Shown here: piece after piece, positions 56,859 to 64,000 of the stretch
How positions within the stretch are numbered: the stretch's first letter is position 1
How the letters are laid out: every line of letters starts with the position of its first letter
From: Myotis daubentonii
Lineage: Eukaryota > Chordata > Mammalia > Chiroptera > Vespertilionidae
DNA: 64,000 nucleotides
Direction of reading: 5' to 3'
NCBI RefSeq assembly: GCF_963259705.1
Contig: NC_081844.1
Coordinates: 47,105,501 to 47,169,500, forward strand
Program-made: the position numbers and the translations under genes
Notes under the pieces: model-generated
The model's database searches: none
Seen by the model: only the letters and a program-made list of their open reading frames with translations
What the model was told of the DNA's origin: nothing

Positions 56859-59800
56859 ATGATTACAAACAAGTACCTTTCAATAATAACTTTAAACGTA
56901 AATGGACTAAATGCTCCAACCAAAAGACATCGAGTGGCTGAATGGATAAAAAAACATGACCCATACATCTGCTGTCTACAAGAAACCCACCTCATTAGAA
57001 GGGACTCACACAGACTGAAAGTGAAAGGATGGAAAAATATCTTTCAGGCAAATGGAAAGGAAAAGAATGCTGGGGTAGCAATACTTATATCGGACAAAAT
57101 AGACCTCAAAGTGAAGGCCTTAACAAGAGATAAGGAAGGCCACTTCATAATACTAAAGGGATCAATACAACAAGAAGATATAACCCTGGTAAACATATAT
57201 GCACCCAGTGCAGGAGCACCCAAATTCATAAAAAAACTCCAGGAAGATAACAAAGGAGAGATCGACAACAATACAATCATAGTAGGGGACTTTAATACAC
57301 CATTGACAGCACTGGATAAGTCCTATAGACAAACAATCAGCAAAGATACAGCAATCCTAAATGACTCACTAGATCAGATGGACTTAATAGACATCTTCAG
57401 AACACTTCACCCCAAAGCCAGGGAATATATGTTCTTCTCAGGTGCTCATGGGACATCTTCAAAAATAGACCACATATTGGGTCACAAGCAAAGTATCCCC
57501 AAATTCAAGAAGATTGAAATCATAAAAAGCATCTTCGCAGACCACGATGGCATAATACTAGAAATAAACTACAATAAAAACAACCCAAAATACTCAAACA
57601 CCTGGAAGCTGAATAGCGTGCTATTAAATATTGACTGGGTTACCAATGAGATCAAAGAAGAAATTCAAAACATCCTGGAAACTAATGACAATGAAAACAC
57701 AACAATCCAAAACCTATGGGACACAATGAAAGCAGTCCTGAGAGGGAAGTTTATAGCGCTACAGGCCTATCTCAAAAAACAAGAAAAAATGGTAGAAAAT
57801 CACCTAACTCTACAACTCAAAGATTTAGAAAGAGAGCAACAAGAAAACCCCAGAGTGAGCAGAAGGAAGGAGATAATAAAGATTAGACCAGAAATAAATG
57901 ACATAGAGACCAAAAAAAACAATACAGAAAATCAATAAAACAAAGAGCTGGTTCTTTGAAAGGATAAACAAGATTGACAAACCTCTAGCCAGACTCACCA
58001 AGAAGCAAAGAGAGAGGACCCAAATAAACAAAATCAGAAACGATAGAGGCGAAATAACAACAGACCCACAGAAATACAAATGATTGTTAAAAAGTACTAT
58101 GGACAGCTCTACTCCAACAAACTAGACAACCTGGAGGAAATGGACAAATTCCTAGAAAAATACAACATTCCAAAACTCAATCAGGAAGAATCTAAAAATC
58201 TCAACAGGCCAATAACTATGGAAGAAATTGAAGCAGTCATCAAAAAGCTTCCATCAAACAAAAGCCCAGGACCAGACGGCTTCACAGGGGAGTTTTACCA
58301 AACATTCAAGGAAGAACTAAAACCTATCCTCCTCAGACTACTACAAAAAATTCAAGAGGAAGGAACACTTCCAAGCTCATTCTATGAAGCCAGCATCACC
58401 CTAATACCAAAACCAAGTAAAGACAACACAATGAAAGAGAATTACAGGCCAATATCCCTCATGAACATAGATGCCAAAATCCTCAACAAAAGCTTAGCAA
58501 ATCAGATCCAGCAGTACATCAGAAAGATCATACACCATGACCAAGTTGGATTTATCCCAGGGATGCAAGGATGGTACAATATCCGCAAATCAATAAACGT
58601 GATACATCACATAAACAAATTGAAAGAAAAAAACCACATGGTCATATCAATTGATGCAGAGAAAGCATTTGACAAAATTCAACACCCATTTTTGATAAAA
58701 ACTCTCAGTAAGGTGGGAGTAGAAGGATCATACCTCAACATAATAAAAGCCATATATGACAGGCCCACAGCCAGCATCATACTCAACGGACAAAAACTAA
58801 CACCATTTCCCCTAAGAACAGGAACAAGACAGGGATGCCCCCTCTCACCACTCCTGTTCAACATAGTACTGGAAGTGTTAGCCATTGCAATTCGGCAAGA
58901 AGAAGAAATAAAAGGCATCCAAATTGGAAAAGAGGAAGTAAAACTGTCCTTATTTGCAGACGAAATGATATTATACATACAAAACCTTAGAGACTCCATC
59001 AAAAAGCTACTAGACTTAATACATGAATTTGGCAATGTAGCAGGATACAAAATTAACCCCAAGAAATCTGAGGCATTTCTATACACCAATAGTGAACTTT
59101 CAGAAAGAGAGATTATAAAAACAATCCCGTTTACCATCGCACCAAAAAAATTAAGCTACCTAGGAATAAACTTAACTAAAGAGGTAAAAGACCTCTACTC
59201 AGAAAACTACAGGACGTTGAAAAAAGATATAGAGGAAGACATAAACAGATGGAAGAACATACCGTGTTCATGGATTGGTAGAATCAACATCATTAAAATG
59301 TCCATACTACCCAAAGCAATCTATAAATTCAACGCACTTCCCATTAAAATACCAACAGCATACTTCAGAGATCTAGAAGGAACTCTCCAAAAATTCATCT
59401 GGAATAAAAAAAGACCCCGAATAGCTGCAGCAATCCTGAAAAAGAACAAAGTAGATGGGATCTCAATACCAGATATCATGATGTATTACAAAGCCACTGT
59501 TCTCAAAACTGCCTGGTACTGGCACAAGAATAGGCATATAGATCAATGGAATAGAATAGAGAGCCCAGAAATCGGCCCGAACCAATATGCTCAATTAATA
59601 TTTGACAAAGGAGGCAAGAACATACAATGGAGCCAAGATAGTCTCTTCAATAAATGGTGTTGGGAAAATTGGACAGATACATGCAAGAAAATGAAACTAG
59701 ACCACCAACTTACACCATACACAAAAATAAACTCAAAATGGATAAAGGACTTAAATGTACGACAGGAAACCATAAAAATTCTAGAAGAATCCAAAGGCAA

Positions 59801-60678
59801 CAAAATCTCAGATATATGCCGAAGCAATTTCTTCACTGATACAGCTCCTAGGGCACTTGAAACGAAAGAGAAAATGAACAAATGGGACTACATCAAAATA
59901 AAAAGCTTCTGCACAGCAAAAGAAACCATCAACAAAACAACGAGAAAACCCACTGTGTGGGAAAACATATTTGCCAATGTCATATCTGATAAGGGCCTAA
60001 TCTCCAAAATTTATAGGGAACTCATACAACTTAACAAAAGGAAGATAAACAATCCAATCAAAAACTGGGCAAAGGACCTAAATAGACACCTTTCAAAAGA
60101 GGACATTCAGAAAGCCAAGAGACATATGAAAACATGCTCAAAGTCACTAATCATCCGAGAGATGCAAATCAAAACAACAATGAGGTACCATCTCACACCT
60201 GTCAGACTGGCTATCATCAACAAATCAACAAATGACAAGTGCTGGAGAGGATGTGGAGAAAAAGGAACACTTGTGCACTTCTGGTGGGAATGCAGACTGG
60301 TGCAGCCACTATGGAAGACAGTATGGAGTTTCCTTAAAAAAACTGAAAATGGAACTCCCATTTGACCCTGTGATCCCACTTCTAGGAATATATCCCAAGA
60401 AACCAGAAACACCAATCAGAAAGGATATATGCACCCCTATGTTCATAGCAGCACAATTCACCATAGCTAAGATCTGGAAACAGCCTAAGTGCCCATCAGT
60501 AGATGAATGGATTAGAAAACTGTGGTACAGCTACACGATGGAATACTATGCTGCTCTAAAAAGGAAGGAACTCTTACCATTTGCAACGGCATGGATGGAA
60601 CTGGAGAGCATTATGCTAAGTGAAATAAGCCAGTCAATGAAGGAAAAATACCACATGATCTCACTCATTCATGGATAA
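56859..60678 (+). pseudogene. L1 ORF2 (endonuclease / reverse transcriptase), frameshifted
   Basis: ORF2p nicks target DNA and reverse-transcribes L1 RNA. The endonuclease part (56859 to about 57600) keeps [26 protein letters not shown] and ADHDG, which carry the catalytic residues. The reverse transcriptase (about 58250-59350) keeps SIDAEKAFD and [12 protein letters not shown]. The usual FADD core reads FADE (GAA at 58962-58964). The C-terminal CX3CX7HX4C motif is present at about 60240-60295. The frame is lost by +1 at about 57910-57936 (stop TAA at 57936) and returns at about 58078. It shifts again in an A run at about 60337-60343, after which the last part runs in another frame to 60678. 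No other stops were seen. Confidence 0.9.
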
Positions 60679-60978
60679 TAGAGACCATTATAAACTTTTG
60701 AACAATAATAGATACAGAGGCAGAGCTGCCTCAAACAGATTGTCAAACTGCAGCGGGAAGGCCGGGGAGGGTTGGGGGGCAGGAGGTAAGGGGGTAAGAG
60801 ATCAACCTAAGGACTTGTATGCATGCATATAAGCATAACCAATGGACATAAGACACTGGGGGATAGGGGAGGCTAGGGGACTGTCTAGGGCAGGGGGAAA
60901 AAATGGACATATAGGTAATACCCTTTGTAATACTTTAAGCAATACATTTTAAAAAAATAAAAATAAAAAAAATAAAAT
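60679..60978 (+). other. L1 3' UTR and A-rich tail
   Basis: This is about 300 bp with a G-run tract at 60750-60800 (at least four runs of three or more G, a possible G-quadruplex, as in other L1 3' UTRs). It ends in a mixed A/AATAAA tail. Confidence 0.85.
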
Positions 60979-60994
60979 AAAATGGCATAGTTAA

Positions 60995-61062
60995 CTTATG
61001 CTCTCACAAGGACCTGCACAGGGATATTTACAGCAGTTTTATTCATAATCACCAAAATTTGG
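60995..61062 (+). mobile_element. Old L1 ORF2 3' end, first piece
   Basis: GGGATATTTACAGCAGTTTTATTCATAATCACC is L1 ORF2-like here, continuing after the SINE at about 61305-61500 (AAATGGATAAATAAACTATGG). Confidence 0.75.
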
Positions 61063-61295
61063 CCCTGGCCCATGTTACTAAGTGGTTAGAGCATCTGCTT
61101 GCACACTGAAAGGTCGAGGGTTCCATTCCCAATCAAGGGCACGTACCTAGGTTGCAGGTTTGATCCCTGGCAATGAGGCAATGTGTCTCTGACATCAATG
61201 TGCCTCACTTTCTCTCTTTCATCCCTGCCCCCTACCTTCCACTCTCTCTAAAAAGTAATGGGAAAAATATCCTCGGGTGAGGATTAATGAAAAGT
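61063..61295 (+). mobile_element. Ves-related SINE, older subtype, inside L1
   Basis: CCCTGGCCCATGTTACTAAGTGG head and ATCCTCGGGTGAGGATTA end, as at 29931-30190. AAAATTTGG repeats flank it. Confidence 0.88.
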
Positions 61296-61304
61296 AATAA
61301 TTAC

Positions 61305-61500
61305 AAAATTTGGACACAACCACGATGTTCTTCAGTAGGTAAATGGATAAATAAACTATGGTACAGATAATGGAATATTATTCAGCACTAAATACAAAGG
61401 AGGTACTAAGCCATGAAAGAAATGTAGGAACCTTAAATACATGTTGCTAGGTGGAAAAGAAGCCAATCTGGAAAGAGCAGGAACTCTGTTTCATTCAGCG
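61305..61500 (+). mobile_element. Old L1 ORF2 3' end, second piece
   Basis: TGGTACAGATAATGGAATAT, then TTCAGCACTAAATACAAAGG, continuing the piece at 60995-61062. Confidence 0.72.
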
Positions 61501-61592
61501 CTATAGGCACAGGGCCTCACACTTAGGAGAGTATATGGCAGAGCACAGGGCATGTACATTCCTATCTCCTCTATCTCTTCCTCCCTCTAGTC

Positions 61593-61802
61593 CAGCGGTT
61601 CTCCCTGTGGGTCACGACCCCTTTGGTGGTCGAACGACCCTTTCACAGGGGTCGCCTAAGACCATCCTGCATATCAGATATTTACATTATGATTCATAAC
61701 AGTAGCAACATTACAGTTATGAAGTAGCAATGAAAATAATTTTATGGTTGGGTCACAACATGAGGAACTGTATTTAAAGGGCCAGAAGTTTGTGAACCTC
61801 TG
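61593..61802 (+). mobile_element. SPIN-like hAT MITE, 210 bp
   Basis: CAGCGGTTCTCCCTGTGGGTC through TTGTGAACCTCTG. Flanked by TCTAGTC repeats. More diverged at its ends than the other copies. It ends only 80 bp before the RXFP1 tandem duplication. Confidence 0.9.
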
Positions 61803-61882
61803 CATCTAGTCCCAGACCAGCCTTGATTCTGAGCTGATAGTAAGAATGCAATAAATTCCTGATTTGTTCAAATGACTGGCTA

Positions 61883-62238
61883 AAACAATTTTGAAAGAGG
61901 AGAGTTGAACTAAACTATAAAAGACTGGCAGGCATTTCATAGAGAGAGAGAAAAAGAGGGCTGGGAAGGGCATTCCAGGTGGGAAGGAGCATGCAAAGAG
62001 AGGAGAATCCTGGCATCTTTGGAGGATGTGGGAAAGATCATTCTATTGGAGTGGAGGTTCTTGGAAAATAGATGCTAGGAGCAAGGTGAGGATGCCACAT
62101 GGAGGGAAACACCAGGGGGAGAAGACCAAATGGTTATAAACTATTGGGGGACCACTTTCTTGCAAGGCCTTCATACTAACCTTGTCTCCACTTTCTTCAT
62201 CACAGTTTCTCATGGGGGTGGACAAGAGGTCAAGTGCT
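61883..62238 (+). repeat. Tandem duplication, copy 1 (intron 1 end plus exon 2 start)
   Basis: This 356-bp unit is repeated immediately downstream at 62239-62595. Reading the two side by side I find only a 1-bp indel (GGAGCAAGG here, GGAAGCAAGG in copy 2). The unit includes about 320 bp of intron and the start of exon 2. Such high identity means a very recent event, ongoing gene conversion, or an assembly error. Confidence 0.93.
62206..62238 (+). pseudogene. Duplicated 5' fragment of RXFP1 exon 2 (decoy acceptor)
   Basis: The first 32 bases of exon 2, with the same branch site, pyrimidine tract and CACAG acceptor, are repeated here 357 bp before the real exon. The copy breaks off in the Cys codon of EVKC and runs straight into duplicated intron sequence. 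If exon 1 were spliced to this acceptor, the next in-frame codon after TGC would be TAA (62238-62240). The product would stop after about 27 residues, within or just after the signal peptide. Confidence 0.85.
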
Positions 62239-62595
62239 AAACAATTTTGAAAGAGGAGAGTTGAACTAAACTATAAAAGACTGGCAGGCATTTCATAGAG
62301 AGAGAGAAAAAGAGGGCTGGGAAGGGCATTCCAGGTGGGAAGGAGCATGCAAAGAGAGGAGAATCCTGGCATCTTTGGAGGATGTGGGAAAGATCATTCT
62401 ATTGGAGTGGAGGTTCTTGGAAAATAGATGCTAGGAAGCAAGGTGAGGATGCCACATGGAGGGAAACACCAGGGGGAGAAGACCAAATGGTTATAAACTA
62501 TTGGGGGACCACTTTCTTGCAAGGCCTTCATACTAACCTTGTCTCCACTTTCTTCATCACAGTTTCTCATGGGGGTGGACAAGAGGTCAAGTGCT
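62239..62595 (+). repeat. Tandem duplication, copy 2 (contains the true exon 2 acceptor)
   Basis: This is the second copy of the unit; it continues without a break into the rest of RXFP1 exon 2. It contains a strong donor-like CAAG|GTGAGG (cut after 62442). Together with the decoy acceptor at 62206, this would delimit a 237-bp cryptic exon. Confidence 0.93.
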
Positions 62596-62700
62596 CCCTC
62601 GGCTATTTCTCCTGTGGGAACATCACCAAGTGCTTGCCTCAGTATCTTCATTGTAACAGCGTGGATGACTGTGGGAACCAAGCTGATGAAGAAAACTGTG
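62563..62700 (+). CDS. RXFP1: RXFP1 coding exon 2 (LDL-receptor class A module)
   Basis: This 138-bp exon encodes FSHGGGQEVKC and then a complete LDLa module. It begins after TTCTTCATCACAG, with a consensus branch sequence TACTAAC about 30 bp upstream and a pyrimidine tract. It ends in AACTGTG at a GTGAGT donor (62701). Both ends are phase 1, as expected for a symmetric LDLa exon. The six cysteines fall in KCSLGYF, SCGN, KCLP, HCNS, DDCG and NCG, and the acidic calcium-binding end DDCGNQADEENC is intact. In RXFP1 this module is needed for signalling after relaxin binds; the Leu-Gly-Tyr and Thr-Lys positions linked to that role are kept. Compared with human RXFP1 (from memory) there are a few substitutions, such as Asn-Ser for Asn-Gly before VDD. 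RXFP2 is a poorer match. The exon directly follows a tandem duplication of its own 5' part. Confidence 0.95.
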
Positions 62701-62883
62701 GTGAGTGGACCGCCTGTAGTCACAGCAAGAATCTGAGGCCAAAGGACTGACTGACCATGAAGTCCTGAGACCTCTTGTAACAAAAATAGAAATAGGAAGA
62801 GAGAAAACTACAGAGAAATGCAAAATATATGTCACTTAAGAAAATCTTACATTTATTTCATTAGCTTAAGATATCCATTCTTG

Positions 62884-63028
62884 CCCTAGTTAGTTTGGCT
62901 CAGTGGATAGAGCATCAGTCTGCAGATTCAATTCCGGTCAAGGGCACATGCCTGGGTTGCAGGCTCAATCCCCAGTGTGGGGTGTGCAGGAGGCAGCCGA
63001 TCAATGATTCTCTCTCATCATTAATGTT

Positions 63029-63072
<44 letters not shown>

Positions 63073-63104
63073 AAGTCAATACAAATATATTTAAAAAAAT
63101 TAAG
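62884..63104 (+). mobile_element. Ves SINE in RXFP1 intron 2
   Basis: GCCCTAGTTAGTTTGGCTCAG through a CT-rich run (63030-63075) and AAGTCAATACAAATATATTT. It starts 184 bp after exon 2. Confidence 0.93.
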
Positions 63105-63254
63105 TGGTTGGCGCCACTCAACCCTCACTTTAAAAAAATTCATTATTTTCTATATATTAGTATCACAGCCAATATTTCAGGAAAGTGGTGATTGTGCACG
63201 TAGTAAATTTTTTAATGCGAGAACCTGCCTGGTTACTCTCTTGGAGGTGGAATG

Positions 63255-63475
63255 GAATAGAGATTGAGAATATGAGCACGGGAGCCAGACTGCCTAGTTT
63301 GAACCTGAATACAATAACCAATATGCATACTTGAGAATGTTTCTTACCCTCTCTTAGCCTCAGTTTCCTCGTGATAAAAGGGTTCAAAAATTGTATCTAA
63401 ACTGAAAGAATTTGAGAAGATTAAATGTAAAAGATTGTAAGTGTACAGGCATATAGCAGGCACTCGTATAGTGTT
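63255..63475 (+). mobile_element. MIR (plus)
   Basis: TGAGCACGGGAGCCAGACTGCC, then CTTAGCCTCAGTTTCCTCGTG, then CATATAGCAGGCACTCGTATAG follow the MIR consensus. Confidence 0.85.
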
Positions 63476-63596
63476 TCTGCTCTTATCTTTTGCTTACTTC
63501 AGTTATGAAGGAAAAATGAGATCTCCTAAGAAAGAAAAAAACATATTAAGTCCAGCTTACCTACTATTTAACAACCATATTTATGACCTTATAAAG

Positions 63597-63808
63597 CAGT
63601 GGTTCTCAACCTTCTGGCCCTTTAAATACAGTTCCTCATGTTGTGACCCAACCATAAAAATATTTTCATTGCTACTTCATAACTGTAATGTTGCTACTGT
63701 TATGAATCATAATGTAAATATCTGATATGCAGGATGGTCTTAGGTGATCCCTGTGAAAGGGTCGTTCAACTGCCAAAGGGGTTGCGACCCACAGGTTGAG
63801 AACCGCTG
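63597..63808 (-). mobile_element. SPIN-like hAT MITE, 212 bp
   Basis: Same length, orientation and termini as 38067-38278. Target duplication TTATAAAG / CTATAAAG (7 of 8). Confidence 0.92.
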
Positions 63809-64000
63809 CTATAAAGCTTCTGGCCAATTAGTATACCTGGGCAAACAAGGCTGTCAGGACTTTCTTCAAATGTCTGAAGCTTCAAAAACACAAATGTGTA
63901 AAAGAACTTGAATTGGCTAGATCTGACAGTGAGAAAATGAGCTTTGGTTAATCATGTAAAATAATGCGATTTCTCACTCATGGGAAAATAAGGTACTATT

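Larger units (their letters stand above)
53865..60978 (+). mobile_element. Full-length LINE-1 (about 7.1 kb) with 14-bp target duplication
   Basis: This is a complete L1 retrotransposon: 5' UTR beginning GGACGGAAGATGGCGG, ORF1, ORF2, 3' UTR and an A-rich tail. The target duplication AAAATGGCATAGTT is perfect at 53851-53864 and 60979-60992, so the insertion is young. It lies in RXFP1 intron 1, same strand, inserted just before an older L1 fragment. ORF1 is open. ORF2 carries three frameshifts and a changed reverse transcriptase motif, so this copy is probably not autonomous as assembled. Confidence 0.96.
19313..62562 (+). other. RXFP1: RXFP1 intron 1 (about 43.3 kb)
   Basis: The interval runs from the GTAAGT donor after coding exon 1 to the CACAG acceptor before the LDLa exon. 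No other convincing host exon was seen inside it. It contains nearly all the transposable elements of this window, including one full-length L1, so these lie in a transcribed unit on the same strand as the plus-strand elements. The exon join is inferred from protein and phase, not from a transcript. Confidence 0.85.
62701..64000 (+). other. RXFP1: RXFP1 intron 2 (start), runs off the window
   Basis: Begins with the GTGAGT donor after exon 2. Apart from the SINE, MIR and SPIN listed, nothing was recognised, and no further RXFP1 exon lies before the window end. Confidence 0.75.

Noticed and set aside
62382..62750. 122-codon frame read as one gene across RXFP1 exon 2
   Set aside because: Only 62563-62700 has the LDLa match and splice sites; the rest is intron read-through.

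Overview
This window is mammalian nuclear DNA from a bat, very probably a vesper bat (Vespertilionidae). Three things point there. There are about twenty Ves-type tRNA-derived SINEs. There are several non-autonomous Helitrons of the HeliBat kind, ending in a short hairpin plus CTAG and inserted between A and T. There are also several young hAT MITEs, including SPIN-like elements with intact or nearly intact 8-bp target duplications. No bacterial gene system, CRISPR array or operon is present.

The one host gene I recognise is RXFP1, the relaxin receptor, on the plus strand. Coding exon 1 (start codon plus signal peptide) lies at 19264-19312. The exon for the LDL-receptor class A module lies at 62563-62700. 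Both splice phases fit, so the DNA between them (about 43.3 kb) is intron 1, and bases 1 to about 19000 are upstream flank. The acceptor side of exon 2 has been tandemly duplicated (61883-62238 and 62239-62595). This leaves a second, apparently functional acceptor followed by an in-frame stop just upstream of the real exon.

Layout: 1-19000 is flank with an old antisense L1, three plus-strand and one minus-strand Ves SINEs, a Helitron, MER5/MER20 remnants and microsatellites. 19264-19312 is RXFP1 exon 1. 19313-53864 is intron with SINEs, Helitrons, a solo LTR inside a SINE, hAT MITEs, old L1 pieces, and a striking 290-bp inverted repeat at 43019-43308/43606-43895. 53865-60978 is a full-length 7.1-kb L1 with a 14-bp target duplication and an open ORF1. 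Its ORF2 has three A-run frameshifts and a changed reverse transcriptase motif (FADE in place of FADD). 60979-62562 is intron with an old L1, a SINE, a SPIN and the tandem duplication. 62563-62700 is RXFP1 exon 2, followed by intron 2 to the end with a SINE, an MIR and another SPIN.

The most unusual structures are the duplicated RXFP1 acceptor and the near-perfect 290-bp foldback. All three mismatches in the foldback would be G-U pairs in the RXFP1-sense RNA. Repeat family names are from memory of consensus sequences; none was checked against a library.
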